DNA of 64,000 nucleotides from the NCBI RefSeq assembly GCF_002101775.1, contig NZ_LQPI01000048.1, positions 62,001 through 126,000 of the forward strand, in the 5' to 3' direction. A program made the translations under genes and the position numbers. Positions 1 through 9,608 of the stretch are shown piece after piece. The stretch comes from Mycolicibacter nonchromogenicus (GTDB taxonomy: Bacteria > Actinomycetota > Actinomycetes > Mycobacteriales > Mycobacteriaceae). The first letter of the stretch is position 1. Each line of letters starts with the position of its first letter. Under the pieces are notes generated by a model. That model saw only the letters and a program-made list of their open reading frames with translations. It ran no database searches and was not told the DNA's origin.

Positions 1-577
1 TGAGGCCACGCCAGAACAGGTCGATCATCAGCTCACCGGCTTCGTCGACGCCGGTGTCACCGGTGCTGACCCGGCTGGCGATCGCCTCGCCGGCGCCCAC
101 CAGCGCCACCGCCATCAACTCGAAGTCCACACCCGGCTCGGGCTTACGCGTCCCGGCCCGCAGCAGCCGGCCGACCAGCTCGATGATTCGCTCGCGGCCC
201 TCGCGCACGGTGTGCGCGAAGGCCTGCGAACTGGTGGCCTGGGTATACATCACGATCCACGACGCGCGGTTGGCATCGATGTAACGCAGGAAGGCTCGGA
301 TCGTGTTGCGCAGCATGTCTTTCGGGGGTTGCTGAAAGTCGATCGCGGTGCGCACCGACTCCACGAAACGCCCCAGCTCCCGGTCCAGGCAGGCCCCGAA
401 GAGTTCCTCTTTTGAGCCGTAGTACAGGTAGAGCATCGGCTTGGAGATCTGGGCGGCTGCGGCGATCGAATCCATCGAGGTCTCGTGGTATCCGTTGATC
501 GAGAACATCTGCACCGCGGCGTCGAGCATCTGCTGTTCACGCACGGCCCTCGGTAACCGCTTGCTACCAGCTGCCAT
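1..577 (-). CDS. TetR-family transcriptional regulator (3' end outside window)
   Basis: The gene reads leftward off the window edge, so at least 192 codons are visible without a stop. It starts at the ATG at 577-575 with MAAGSKRLP. The N-terminal 60 residues form a TetR helix-turn-helix: an AVREQQMLDAAVQMF helix, then the recognition region ISKPMLYLYYGSKEELF. The rest is a helical ligand-binding domain. It lies upstream of and in the same direction as lpqI, matching the position of Rv0238 next to Rv0237 in M. tuberculosis. A short inverted repeat, TTAC-N6-GTAA, lies just upstream and could be its own operator. The ligand is unknown. Confidence 0.9.
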   Translation of the reverse strand, partial: MAAGSKRLPRAVREQQMLDAAVQMFSINGYHETSMDSIAAAAQISKPMLYLYYGSKEELFGACLDRELGRFVESVRTAIDFQQPPKDMLRNTIRAFLRYIDANRASWIVMYTQATSSQAFAHTVREGRERIIELVGRLLRAGTRKPEPGVDFELMAVALVGAGEAIASRVSTGDTGVDEAGELMIDLFWRGL

Positions 578-615
578 CGCCTTGAGGTCCTTCCGCGCTC
601 CCCCTCGGCACGATC

Positions 616-629
616 TTACCGAAGAGTAA
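616..629. promoter_or_regulatory. Possible TetR operator (TTAC-N6-GTAA)
   Basis: An inverted repeat of two 4-base arms sits 39 bases upstream of the TetR start codon, in the gap before lpqI. Autoregulation is typical of TetR genes. The arms are short, so chance is possible. Confidence 0.3.
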
Positions 630-655
630 CTTGTGTGCTGTCCGCGCCGCCGGAA

Positions 656-1846
656 TCACCCGTGGCAGTGCACACCCGGCTTCTTGACCGCGGCGATTCG
701 CGCCAGCGACGCATCGACGGCCTCGGACCTCAGCTCACCGGCGGACACCGCCTCCTCCAGCCGATCCAGCACCTCCGGCACTTCGTCGGTGGTGACCCAC
801 AGCGCGATGTCGACGCCGGCCGCCAGGCTGCGCAGCACAGCTTCGGCGACCCCGTAGTGCTCGGTGATGGCCGCCATCGACGACAGGTCGTCGCTGAACA
901 CCGGGCCGTCGAACGCCGGCGCGCGGTAGTCGGTGCCGGTGCGCAGCAGGGTGACCGCCGCCGGGCTCAGGCTGGCCGGATCCTCGGTCAGCCCGGGCAC
1001 CTCCAGGTGACCCAGCATCACCGCCACCGGCGCCTGCGTGACCAGGGTGCGGTAGGGCACCAAGTCGTTGTCCTGCAACTGCGCCAAGGGCGGCGTGACC
1101 ACCACGCCGGCGGTGTGCGAGTCGCCGGAACCGTGGCCGTGGCCGGGGAAATGCTTGAGCACCGGCAGCAGCCCGGCGTCCCGCAGACCCTGCGCGTACG
1201 CGCCGGCGTACTCGGTGACCTTGGCCGGGTCCGAGCCGAACGACCGGTCACCGATCACGGTGTCGTCGTCGGTGTCCTCGTCCACCACGTCGACAACCGG
1301 CGCGAAGTCCACGGTGATGCCCAGCTCAGCCATCTTGCGACCCCGGTCGGCGGCCAGCTCGCGAACCTGCGCGGCGCTGCTGGTCTGCGCCAGCTCCTTC
1401 GCCGAGAAAGATTTCCCGATCAGCGACGACAGCCGCGATACCCGGCCGCCCTCCTCGTCCACGCTGACCGCCAGGGGCAGGGGCCCGGTGGACGCCTGGC
1501 TTTCCTTGATGTCCGTCAGTGACCCATCGGTGAGCATGGACAACTCGGTCCAGCTGCCGATGAAGATGCCGCCGACGTGGTGATCGGTGACCACCGCGCG
1601 GGCATCAGCCGCATCACGGACCCCCACCATCACCAGTTGTGCCAACTTGTCGCGCAGCGACAGCGCCGACAGCTGCTCGCACACCGACTCCTCCGGCGAT
1701 GCAGACGCTGTAGCTGTCGGCGCCGCCGCGGCATCGGACGACGGCGTGGGCGACTCGCCAGGGTGCGAGCAGGAGGTGACGAGTGCCGGCAACAGCGCGG
1801 CGGCCAGCATCAGACCGGGCAGTGGTCGAGTCAGCGGTCCAGGCAT
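656..1846 (-). CDS. lpqI: LpqI, GH3 beta-N-acetylglucosaminidase lipoprotein
   Basis: This 396-aa protein hydrolyses beta-linked N-acetylglucosamine, in the NagZ-like branch of glycoside hydrolase family 3 (muropeptide recycling). A signal peptide ends in the lipobox LVTSC (Cys26), so the enzyme should be lipid-anchored on the outer face of the membrane. The NagZ signature KHFPGHG begins at Lys231 and continues to GDSH, placing the Asp242-His244 acid/base dyad. The nucleophile is in SDDLSS (Asp319 or Asp320). Position between a TetR gene and the DUF2613/aftD pair matches Rv0237. Confidence 0.95.
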   Translation of the reverse strand: MPGPLTRPLPGLMLAAALLPALVTSCSHPGESPTPSSDAAAAPTATASASPEESVCEQLSALSLRDKLAQLVMVGVRDAADARAVVTDHHVGGIFIGSWTELSMLTDGSLTDIKESQASTGPLPLAVSVDEEGGRVSRLSSLIGKSFSAKELAQTSSAAQVRELAADRGRKMAELGITVDFAPVVDVVDEDTDDDTVIGDRSFGSDPAKVTEYAGAYAQGLRDAGLLPVLKHFPGHGHGSGDSHTAGVVVTPPLAQLQDNDLVPYRTLVTQAPVAVMLGHLEVPGLTEDPASLSPAAVTLLRTGTDYRAPAFDGPVFSDDLSSMAAITEHYGVAEAVLRSLAAGVDIALWVTTDEVPEVLDRLEEAVSAGELRSEAVDASLARIAAVKKPGVHCHG

Positions 1847-1980
1847 CGCACCATGCTGTCACGGGCGGAACCGCCCGGCTCATGCGAGCCTCGCGTGCTA
1901 CGTTGGCGGGCGGGGTCCACGCGGGGGCTGATGTTGGCGGCCCCCGATCTACGTCACGTGAGTGCAGAAGGAGCCAGACG

Positions 1981-2154
1981 ATGCCTCGGTTCGTGGTGCC
2001 GGCCGCCATAAGCATCGTCGTGGGCGTATTGCTGGGCGCGGCGGCCGTCTTCGGGGTCACCCTGATGGTGCAACAAGACACCAAGCCCCAGATCGCCGGA
2101 GGCGACCCGCAGTCCTCGGTGTTGAACAGGGTGGAGTACGGCAACCGCGGCTGA
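1981..2154 (+). CDS. Small DUF2613 membrane/secreted protein (Rv0236A-like)
   Basis: This 57-aa protein begins at an ATG preceded by a strong AGAAGGAG ribosome site nine bases upstream. That favours this start over longer upstream readings of the same frame. Residues 5-29 form one hydrophobic helix (VVPAAISIVVGVLLGAAAVF), followed by a polar tail ending in NRVEYGNRG. It is either a signal peptide with a short mature peptide or a single-pass membrane protein. Small proteins of this type precede aftD in M. tuberculosis (Rv0236A). Function is unknown; co-expression with aftD is an inference from the 49-base gap. Confidence 0.85.
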   Translation: MPRFVVPAAISIVVGVLLGAAAVFGVTLMVQQDTKPQIAGGDPQSSVLNRVEYGNRG

Positions 2155-2203
2155 CCTGCGGACGCCGGCAACACCTGAGCGTCCGCCGGCTAAGCCGCAG
2201 GCT

Positions 2204-5200
2204 GTGACACCGTTGTCTCGACGCTGGTTGTGGGTGGTCGGTGCCGTGGCGCTGATTCTCAGCCTGCTGCAGGCACCCGGACGGATCTCGCCGGACACCA
2301 AACTCGATCTGACCATCGCGCCGCTGAGGTTTTTGGCTCGTGCCGCCAACCTGTGGAGCAGCGAACTGCCGTTCGGGCAGGTGCAGAACCAGGCGTACGG
2401 CTACCTGTTTCCGCACGGCACCTTCTTCCTGGCCGGTGATCTGCTGGGGTTGCCCGGCTGGATCGTTCAGCGGCTGTGGTGGGCGGTGTTGCTCACCGCG
2501 GGGTTCTGGGGCCTGCTGCGGGTCGCCGAGGCGCTGCGGATCGGGACTCCGACGGCGCGACTGATCGGCGCTGCCGCGTTCGCCCTGTCGCCGCGGGTGC
2601 TCACCACCCTGGGTTCCATCTCGTCGGAGACGCTGCCGATGATGCTGGCCCCCTGGGTGTTGCTGCCGGTCATCCGGGCGTTGGGCGTGCCGGGTGAGCC
2701 CAGCCCGGACACCCCGGAGCGACCCACCCGGGTATTGGCCGGGCAGGCCGGGGTCGCGGTTGCGTTGATGGGCGCCGTGAACGCGGTCGCGACGCTGGCG
2801 GGGTGCCTGCCGGCGATCATCTGGTGGCTGTGTCACCGCCCGAACCGACGCTGGTGGCGGTTCACCGGCTGGTGGCTGCTGGCGCTCGCGCTGGCGGTGA
2901 CCTGGTGGGTGGTGGCCCTGCTGCTGCTGGGTCGGGTCAGCCCACCGTTCCTGGACTTCATCGAATCAGCCGGCGTCACCACCCGGTGGACGTCGCTGAC
3001 CGAAATGTTGCGGGGCACCCACAGCTGGACACCGTTCGTGGCGCCGAATGCCACGGCCGGGGCGCCGCTGGTCACGAGCCCGGTGATGATCCTGGGCACC
3101 GTCTTGGTGGCGGCCGGCGGGCTGGCCGGACTGACCGGCATGCTGTCGCGGCGCTCGCCCGGCGCCGGTCGGCTGGTCACCATGCTGCTGATCGGGGTGA
3201 CGCTGCTGGCCATCGGCTATGCGGGTGGGCTGGGCTCACCACTGGCCCACGCAGTGCAGACCTTTCTGGACGGGGCCGGTGCGCCGCTGCGCAACCTGCA
3301 CAAACTCGAGTCGGTGCTCCGAATCCCGGTGGTCTTGGGACTCACCCACCTGCTGGGCCGCATACCGCTGCCGGGCAGCGCTCCGGCGCCGGTGTGGCGG
3401 CGCGCGTTCGTCCACCCCGAACACCACAAATCGGCCGCGGTCGCTCTGGTGGTCCTGACAGCGCTGATGGTCTCCACCTCACTGGCCTGGACCGGGCGGC
3501 TCACCCCGCCGGGAACATTCACCGCACTGCCGCAGTATTGGCGCGAGGCCGCGGCTTGGCTGCGCGACCACAACGGCGGTGGCCCCACCCCGGGTCGGGT
3601 GCTGGTGGCACCGGGGGCACCGTTTGCCACCCAGACCTGGGGCAACAGCCACGACGAACCGCTGCAGGTCCTCGATGTCGGCCCGTGGGGGGTGCGCGAC
3701 TCGATTCCGCTGACCCCGCCGCAGACCATTCGGGCGCTCGACTCGGTGCAGCGCCTGTTCGCCGCCGGCCGCCCGTCCGCCGGCCTGGCCGACACCTTGA
3801 TCAGACAAGGCATCTCCTACCTGGTGGTGCGCAACGACCTGGACCCCGACACCTCCCGGTCGGCCCGGCCACTGCTGGTCCACCGTGCGGTCGACGGCTC
3901 ACCGGGTCTGCGGCGGGTGGCCCAGTTCGGCGAACCCGTCGGCTCGGGCACTGTTCCGGGTTTCGTCGCCGACAGCGGGCTGCGTCCGGCCTATCCGGCG
4001 ATCGAGATCTACCGGGTCGACCCGGGGACGGACACCAATCCGGGGGCGCCGTATCTGACCGACCTAGACACGATGCCGCGGGTCGCCGGAGGCCCGGAGG
4101 TGCTGCTGCGACTCGACGAACACCGTCGCCTGCGCGATGAGCCCGCGCTGGGCCCGGTGCTGCTGACCGCCGATGCCCGGCGCGCGGATGTGGGCACGCC
4201 GGTGGTCACCGTCACCGACACCCCCTTGGCGCGCGAGACCGACTACGGCCGGGTCGACAACAATTCGTCGACCATCCGGGCGGCCGGCGACGCCCGGCAC
4301 ACCCACAGCCGGGTGCCCGACTATCCGACCCCCGGCGCCAGCACCGTGTTCGGCGGCTGGCTCGGCGGCCGGCTCACCGCGTCCAGCTCGTCGTCGGACG
4401 CCACCACCCTGCCCGACGTCGCGCCCTCGACCTCACCGGCCGCCGCCATCGACGGCGACTCGGGAACGGCCTGGGTGTCCAACGCCCTGCAGTCGGCGGT
4501 CGGCCAATGGCTGCAGGTGGACTTCGATCACCCACTGACCAACGGCACCATCACCGTGACGCCCAGCGCAACGGCCGTCGGGGCGCAGGTGCGGCGCATT
4601 CAGATCTCCACCGTCAACGGCACCACAACGCTGCGGTTCGACCGCGCCGGCGAGCCCCTGATCGCGGCCCTGCCCTATGGCGAGACACCCTGGGTGCGGA
4701 TCACCGCCGCGGGGACCGACGACGGCTCGCCCGGCGTGCAGTTCGGCATCACCGATTTGGCGATCACCCAGTACGACGCTTCCGGATTCGCGCATCCGGT
4801 CGACCTGCGCCACACGGCGCTGGTTCCCGCGCCACCCGCGGGTGCTCAAGTGGCGCAGTGGGACTTGGGGGCCGGATTGGCGGGCCGGGCGGGCTGCGCA
4901 CCGGTCGAGGGTGCGGTGCGCTGCGCGGCGTCGATGATGCTCGAGCCCGAAGAACCCGCCACCTTCAGCCGCACCCTGAACGTGCCACGACCGATGGCGG
5001 TGACCCCGACCGTCTGGGTGCGACCGCGTCAGGGCCCGAACCTGGTCGACCTGATCGCCGAACCGGGTGCCCTACGGGCCCACGGGGATGCCGACGTGCT
5101 CGACGTGCTGGGGTCGGCGTATGCCGCGGCCGACGGTGACCCCGGCACCGCGTGGACGGCGTCGCAGCGAGTAGTCGCGCACCGATCCCCGCCGACCCTG

Positions 5201-6448
5201 ACCATCACGCTGCCCCGCCCGGTCAAGGTGGCCGGCCTGCGGTTGTCTCCCAGCCGATCCCCGCTGCCGGCACGTCCAACGCTGGTGGCCGTGGACCTGG
5301 GCTCCGGTCCTCAGGTCCGGGAGCTGTCGGAATCCGACGACCGGGTGCGCCTGCTGCCACGGGTCACCGACAAGGTCACGATCAGCCTGCTGGGGTGGGA
5401 GGACGTGATCGACCGCACCGCGATCGGCTTCGACCAGCTCAAGCCGCCCGGGCTGGCAGAGGTCACTGTGCTCGGCGCCGACGGACGTCCCGTTGCCGCC
5501 GCCGACCACGCCCGCAACCGGGCACGCACGGTCCACGTGGACTGCTTCCACGGGCCGATCATTGCGATCGCCGGCCGCTTCGTACACACCTCGATCACCA
5601 CCACTGTCGGCGCGCTGCTCGATGACGAGCCGGTGGCGGCGCAGGCATGCGACACGCGTCCACTCGAATTGCCGCCCGGTGCACAGGAATTCATGGTCAG
5701 CCCCGGACCGGCATTCGTGGTCGACAGCGCCACGCTGACCGGCGCGGCTGCCACCGCGGACGCCGCCCCGACCACGCCCGCGGAGATCGGCGCGTGGGGC
5801 GCCGACCGGCGTGAGGTGAGCGTGCCGCCCGCGGCGGCCGCTCGGGTACTGGTCGTTCCGGAGAGCATCAACGCCGGGTGGGTGGCACGCACCTCGGACG
5901 GCACGCGCCTGGCGCCTGTGGCGGTCAACGGATGGCAGCAGGGCTTTGTGCTGCCCGAGGGCACCGACGGCGCGATCACGCTGGTATTCGGTCCCAACCG
6001 GATGTACCGGGTCGGGATGGCCGGCGGACTGGCTCTGCTGCCCCTGCTGGCGTTGCTGGCCTGGTGGCCTGTGCGGCGCACCCGTGATCCCGGCCCGGCG
6101 GCGCAGCCTTGGGGGCCGGGCCGCCGCCTGGCCGCGACCGGTGCGCTGACCGTCGGTTCCTTGATCGCCGGCGTAACCGGCGCGGCGGTGTTCGTAGCCG
6201 CACTGATGTTGCTGTTCGCACTGCGGCATCGGCAGCGTGTCTTCGATGTGGCCCGGCTGGGGTTGAGCGCCGGCGGGCTCATTACGGCGGGCGCGATGCT
6301 GGGCCGACATCCCTGGCGGTCGGTGGACGGCTATGCCGGCCATTCCGCAGGCGTGCAGCTGGCGGCCCTGGTCTCGGTGGCAGTCCTCGCGGCGACCGCG
6401 CTGGTCGCAAGACCGACGGAGTCGGGCGAAGCGGGCCAGCGCGAATAG
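2204..6448 (+). CDS. aftD: AftD, alpha-(1->3)-arabinofuranosyltransferase
   Basis: The 1414-aa protein adds alpha-1,3-arabinofuranose branches to arabinogalactan and lipoarabinomannan, using decaprenyl-phosphoryl arabinose outside the membrane. Length matches Rv0236c (about 1400 aa). The N-terminal ~400 residues are a multi-pass GT-C core with an acidic DTKLDL loop after the first helix (residues 31-36), where GT-C enzymes carry the catalytic aspartate. The middle ~800 residues are extracytoplasmic, with discoidin-like stretches around residues 720-830 and 960-1060 resembling carbohydrate-binding modules. Helices return near residue 1265 to the end. The GTG start has no obvious ribosome site. 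A near-copy of the last 49 bases, including the stop codon, lies 70 bases downstream. Confidence 0.95.
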   Translation: MTPLSRRWLWVVGAVALILSLLQAPGRISPDTKLDLTIAPLRFLARAANLWSSELPFGQVQNQAYGYLFPHGTFFLAGDLLGLPGWIVQRLWWAVLLTAGFWGLLRVAEALRIGTPTARLIGAAAFALSPRVLTTLGSISSETLPMMLAPWVLLPVIRALGVPGEPSPDTPERPTRVLAGQAGVAVALMGAVNAVATLAGCLPAIIWWLCHRPNRRWWRFTGWWLLALALAVTWWVVALLLLGRVSPPFLDFIESAGVTTRWTSLTEMLRGTHSWTPFVAPNATAGAPLVTSPVMILGTVLVAAGGLAGLTGMLSRRSPGAGRLVTMLLIGVTLLAIGYAGGLGSPLAHAVQTFLDGAGAPLRNLHKLESVLRIPVVLGLTHLLGRIPLPGSAPAPVWRRAFVHPEHHKSAAVALVVLTALMVSTSLAWTGRLTPPGTFTALPQYWREAAAWLRDHNGGGPTPGRVLVAPGAPFATQTWGNSHDEPLQVLDVGPWGVRDSIPLTPPQTIRALDSVQRLFAAGRPSAGLADTLIRQGISYLVVRNDLDPDTSRSARPLLVHRAVDGSPGLRRVAQFGEPVGSGTVPGFVADSGLRPAYPAIEIYRVDPGTDTNPGAPYLTDLDTMPRVAGGPEVLLRLDEHRRLRDEPALGPVLLTADARRADVGTPVVTVTDTPLARETDYGRVDNNSSTIRAAGDARHTHSRVPDYPTPGASTVFGGWLGGRLTASSSSSDATTLPDVAPSTSPAAAIDGDSGTAWVSNALQSAVGQWLQVDFDHPLTNGTITVTPSATAVGAQVRRIQISTVNGTTTLRFDRAGEPLIAALPYGETPWVRITAAGTDDGSPGVQFGITDLAITQYDASGFAHPVDLRHTALVPAPPAGAQVAQWDLGAGLAGRAGCAPVEGAVRCAASMMLEPEEPATFSRTLNVPRPMAVTPTVWVRPRQGPNLVDLIAEPGALRAHGDADVLDVLGSAYAAADGDPGTAWTASQRVVAHRSPPTLTITLPRPVKVAGLRLSPSRSPLPARPTLVAVDLGSGPQVRELSESDDRVRLLPRVTDKVTISLLGWEDVIDRTAIGFDQLKPPGLAEVTVLGADGRPVAAADHARNRARTVHVDCFHGPIIAIAGRFVHTSITTTVGALLDDEPVAAQACDTRPLELPPGAQEFMVSPGPAFVVDSATLTGAAATADAAPTTPAEIGAWGADRREVSVPPAAAARVLVVPESINAGWVARTSDGTRLAPVAVNGWQQGFVLPEGTDGAITLVFGPNRMYRVGMAGGLALLPLLALLAWWPVRRTRDPGPAAQPWGPGRRLAATGALTVGSLIAGVTGAAVFVAALMLLFALRHRQRVFDVARLGLSAGGLITAGAMLGRHPWRSVDGYAGHSAGVQLAALVSVAVLAATALVARPTESGEAGQRE

Positions 6449-6520
6449 ACTCCAGCGCTGGTCGCCCGCGGTGGTCGCAACCTCGACGGAGTCGAGGGCA
6501 GCGGGCCAGCGCGAATAGAC
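6402..6520 (+). repeat. Two-copy 70-bp tandem repeat over the aftD stop codon
   Basis: Bases 6402-6450 and 6472-6520 align over 49 bases with 6 mismatches. Both end in the same GCGGGCCAGCGCGAATAGAC, so the TAG stop of aftD is present twice. The period of 70 is not a multiple of three, so the second copy is in another frame. It looks like a small tandem duplication at the 3' end of the gene. Confidence 0.85.
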
Positions 6521-6540
6521 GCAGCACCGTCCGGCTGCGG

Positions 6541-7455
6541 CTACTCCGCGGCTTCGAGCTTCTCGATCTGCGTGTTGAACAGCTTCACCAGATCCTCGGC
6601 GTGCGCGGCGTCCACGGATCCGTCGCTTTCCATACCCAACCCGACGTCGTTGCTGGTCACCACCACAAGCACCCCCCGGTAGTAGCCGGAGATGGTGGAG
6701 GCGGTGATCGAGATCGGCAACCGGATGGCGGACTTGTTGGCGCTGGTGATCACCGTGGCGACTGCCCACGGTGGCACGCCGTCCACCTCTAGCGGGTTCA
6801 TCTCGATGTCGGTGGTCACCGAACGCCCGCCCTGCTCGATGGTCTGCTTGAACGTCTGGCACTTCTCCACGAACCGCTTGAGATTCGGGTGGTCCGGCGT
6901 CAGCGCCAACCGCACCCGCATCGTGTGCAGGCCGCCGGGCTCCAACTTGGCCAGCGTCGCCGTCGCGGTCTGCGTGGCGGAGGTGGGGCTGGAGTAGAAG
7001 TCAGCACACTCGGGCGGGTCGACGGTCATATTCGGCGTGTCCGAGGGGTCCTCACCGGCGCTGTTCAGCCCGCTGATCCACTTCCCGCCGGACGGGTCCG
7101 GGAAGGACGACCGCTCCACCAGCATGTCCGACGTGAGTTCGGTGATGTCAGGTTTGCGCGACGGCTTGTCCTCGGCGGTGAGTCGGCCGCCCAGGCCCAG
7201 AACCAGACCGGCTACCACCGCGACCACCAGCGCCGCCCCCGCCAGCGACAGCCACAACACCTTCCGTGACCTGGGCTGGGGACCGGGGGCGGGCCACGGC
7301 GCACCTTGAGGGGGGTAACCGCCGGCAGCGTCGTCCTCCACCCACAGCGGCCAGCCGGGGGGCGGGGGCGGCCACGTCGGATCCGGTGCCCAGTTGGCAT
7401 CCGGTGCCCAGCCAGGTGGCGCAGGAGGCCAGTTGGGCGGTGGGTTGAAACGCAT
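6541..7455 (-). CDS. Proline-rich membrane-anchored protein of unknown function
   Basis: The 304-aa protein starts at an ATG with a GGGAG ribosome site. Residues 1-50 are proline/tryptophan repeats (PPNWPPAPPGW, PTWPPPPPGW) that should be cytoplasmic. One transmembrane helix follows (about 68-92, VLWLSLAGAALVVAVVAGLVLGL in short). The C-terminal ~200 residues are a likely extracytoplasmic domain with two cysteines (in PPECADF and VEKCQTF). This layout is common among mycobacterial sensor-type and DUF5642-like proteins, but I cannot assign a family with confidence. It is convergent with aftD and divergent from gabD1. Confidence 0.8.
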   Translation of the reverse strand: MRFNPPPNWPPAPPGWAPDANWAPDPTWPPPPPGWPLWVEDDAAGGYPPQGAPWPAPGPQPRSRKVLWLSLAGAALVVAVVAGLVLGLGGRLTAEDKPSRKPDITELTSDMLVERSSFPDPSGGKWISGLNSAGEDPSDTPNMTVDPPECADFYSSPTSATQTATATLAKLEPGGLHTMRVRLALTPDHPNLKRFVEKCQTFKQTIEQGGRSVTTDIEMNPLEVDGVPPWAVATVITSANKSAIRLPISITASTISGYYRGVLVVVTSNDVGLGMESDGSVDAAHAEDLVKLFNTQIEKLEAAE

Positions 7456-7578
7456 CGGGCAACTCCCGTATCGGTGTACTGACGCCGGCTCGTGGCGAGC
7501 CTACGCGGTCCAATAGTGGCAGGCTGGACCTGCAGTCTCACATTGCAGCCACACCGCAGTGCCCCGAAGGAGGCCCGC

Positions 7579-8961
7579 GTGCCCGCAACACCGATAGCCA
7601 CGACCAACCCGGCCACCGGCGAAACGGTCAAGACGTTCACCGCCGCCAGCGACGCCGAAGTCGACGCCGCCATCGCGCGCGCGGCGGATCGCTTCGTCGA
7701 ATACCGTCGCACCAGCTTCGCTCAGCGCGCCCAATGGATGCACGCCGCCGCTGATCTGCTGGAGGCCGAAGCCGACGAGGTCGCCGCACTGATGACCCTT
7801 GAGATGGGCAAGACGTTGGCCTCAGCCAAGGCCGAGGCGCTCAAGTGCGTCAAGGGTTTCCGCTACTACGCCGACCACAGCGCGGAGTTTTTGGCCGACG
7901 AGGTCGCCGACGCGTCGAAGGTCAACGCGTCCAAGGCGTTTGCCCGCTACCAGCCGCTCGGCGTGGTGCTGGCGGTGATGCCGTGGAACTTCCCGCTGTG
8001 GCAAGCGGTGCGATTTGCCGCCCCAGCGCTGATGGCCGGCAACGTGGGCCTGCTCAAACATGCCTCGAATGTGCCTCAGACCGCGTTGTATCTCGCCGAC
8101 CTGTTGGCGCGTGGCGGTTTCCCCGATGCCTGCTTCCAGACCCTGCTGATCTCCTCGAGCGCTGTCGAGCGGGTGCTGCGCGACCCTCGGGTGGCGGCGG
8201 CAACGCTGACCGGCAGCGAACCGGCCGGCCGTTCCGTCGCCGCGGTTGCCGGCGACGAGGTCAAACATACCGTGCTGGAACTGGGCGGCAGCGACCCGTT
8301 CATTGTCATGCCCTCGGCCGATCTGGAAGCCGCCGTGCGCACGGCGGTTACCGCACGGGTGCAGAACAATGGTCAATCATGCATCGCGGCAAAGCGATTC
8401 ATCGTCCACACTGACATCTACGACGACTTCGTCACCCAGTTCGTCAGTCAGATGTCCGCGCTGCGGGTCGGCGACCCGACCGACCCGGACACCGACGTCG
8501 GACCGCTGGCCACCGAGTCGGGCCGCGACGAGGTCGCGCAGCAGGTCGATGCCGCAGCAGCCGGCGGCGCGGTGATCCGCTGTGGCGGTAAGCGACTCGA
8601 CCGGCCGGGCTGGTTCTATCCGCCCACAGTGATCACCGACATCAGCCGTGACATGCCGATCTTCACCGAGGAGGTGTTCGGCCCGGTGGCATCGGTGTAC
8701 CGCGCCGCCGACATCGACGAGGCGATCGGGATCGCCAACGCCAGCCCGTTCGGACTGGGGTCCAATGCCTGGACCCGCGACGAAGCCGAGATCAGGCGGT
8801 GCGTCGACGAGATCGAGGCCGGCCAGGTCTTTATCAACGGGATGACGGTGTCGTACCCGGAACTGCCGTTCGGCGGGATCAAGCGTTCCGGCTACGGCAG
8901 GGAACTCTCCGCCCACGGCATCCGGGAGTTCTGCAACCTCAAGACCGTGTGGGTGGCCTGA
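7579..8961 (+). CDS. gabD1: Succinate-semialdehyde dehydrogenase GabD1
   Basis: This 460-aa NAD(P)-dependent aldehyde dehydrogenase oxidises succinic semialdehyde to succinate. In M. tuberculosis GabD1 (Rv0234c) works with Kgd in the alternative TCA route. I chose the GTG at 7579, preceded by GAAGGAGG, over a start 29 codons upstream; the length then fits GabD1. Catalytic Glu234 (in LELGGSDP) and nucleophile Cys268 (in NGQSCIA) are present, as is the PWNFPLW substrate/cofactor motif. The gene converges with wrbA, leaving 10 bases between stop codons. Confidence 0.93.
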   Translation: MPATPIATTNPATGETVKTFTAASDAEVDAAIARAADRFVEYRRTSFAQRAQWMHAAADLLEAEADEVAALMTLEMGKTLASAKAEALKCVKGFRYYADHSAEFLADEVADASKVNASKAFARYQPLGVVLAVMPWNFPLWQAVRFAAPALMAGNVGLLKHASNVPQTALYLADLLARGGFPDACFQTLLISSSAVERVLRDPRVAAATLTGSEPAGRSVAAVAGDEVKHTVLELGGSDPFIVMPSADLEAAVRTAVTARVQNNGQSCIAAKRFIVHTDIYDDFVTQFVSQMSALRVGDPTDPDTDVGPLATESGRDEVAQQVDAAAAGGAVIRCGGKRLDRPGWFYPPTVITDISRDMPIFTEEVFGPVASVYRAADIDEAIGIANASPFGLGSNAWTRDEAEIRRCVDEIEAGQVFINGMTVSYPELPFGGIKRSGYGRELSAHGIREFCNLKTVWVA

Positions 8962-8971
8962 CTCGAACAGA

Positions 8972-9574
8972 TCAGGACGCCGCGAGTCTGTCGGCGACGC
9001 CCACCACCCGCGTGGCCAGGTGGTCCAGTGCGGCCAGCGTGGCCTCGTCCAACTCGTTCTGGTTGTTCGGTCCGGTGACATGCCCGACGCCGTAGGGGTT
9101 GCCGTCGGCGAACTTGATCGGGTCGGTGTAGCCGGGCGGGACCAGGATGCCACCGAAATGCATCAGGGAAACGTAGAGATTCAGCAGCGTGGCCTCCTGC
9201 CCGCCGTGGGCGGTCTGGCTCGACGTGAAGCCGGCATAGACCTTGTCGGCGAGTTCACCCTTGGCCCACAGCCCGCCCAGCCCGTCCAGGAAGTTTCGGA
9301 ACTGCGCTGCGGGGGAACCGAATCGGGTCGGTGACCCGAAGATAACGGCATCCGCCCAGACGATGTCGTCGCCGGTGGCCGCGGGCAGGTCCTTGGTTGC
9401 CGCGTAGTTGGTGCTCCACGCCGGGTTGTGTGCGAAGGTCTGCGGGTCACGTGTCTCCTCGATGTGGCGCAGGCGGACCTCGGCACCCGCTGCCTCGCCC
9501 GCCCGGGCCACGCGTTCGGCCATCTTGGTGCCGTGCCCGGTGGCCGAGTAGTAGATAACCGCCAACTTCGTCAT
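8972..9574 (-). CDS. WrbA-like NAD(P)H:quinone oxidoreductase
   Basis: A 200-aa flavodoxin-fold protein that should bind FMN and reduce quinones by two electrons. It begins TKLAVIYYSATGHGTKMAERV, with the phosphate-binding loop SATGHGTKM characteristic of WrbA. GSPTRFGSPAAQFRNFLD and the FTSSQTAHGGQE flavin loop are also present. The ATG follows AAGGAGAC. It is the third gene of a minus-strand operon with an FMN reductase and a luciferase-like monooxygenase. A quinone reductase there suggests handling of quinoid or aromatic products. Confidence 0.9.
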   Translation of the reverse strand: MTKLAVIYYSATGHGTKMAERVARAGEAAGAEVRLRHIEETRDPQTFAHNPAWSTNYAATKDLPAATGDDIVWADAVIFGSPTRFGSPAAQFRNFLDGLGGLWAKGELADKVYAGFTSSQTAHGGQEATLLNLYVSLMHFGGILVPPGYTDPIKFADGNPYGVGHVTGPNNQNELDEATLAALDHLATRVVGVADRLAAS

Positions 9575-9608
9575 TGCCTTGTCTCCTTTGGTTGTTGTGT
9601 GGTGTCAG

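Noticed and set aside
250..540. A 96-codon minus-strand frame at the left edge
   Set aside because: It is out of frame with the real TetR gene, whose HTH is clear in the neighbouring frame.
2803..6862. Long alternative frames over aftD on both strands
   Set aside because: They are compositional shadows of aftD; their translations are Arg/Gly/Pro-rich and motif-free.
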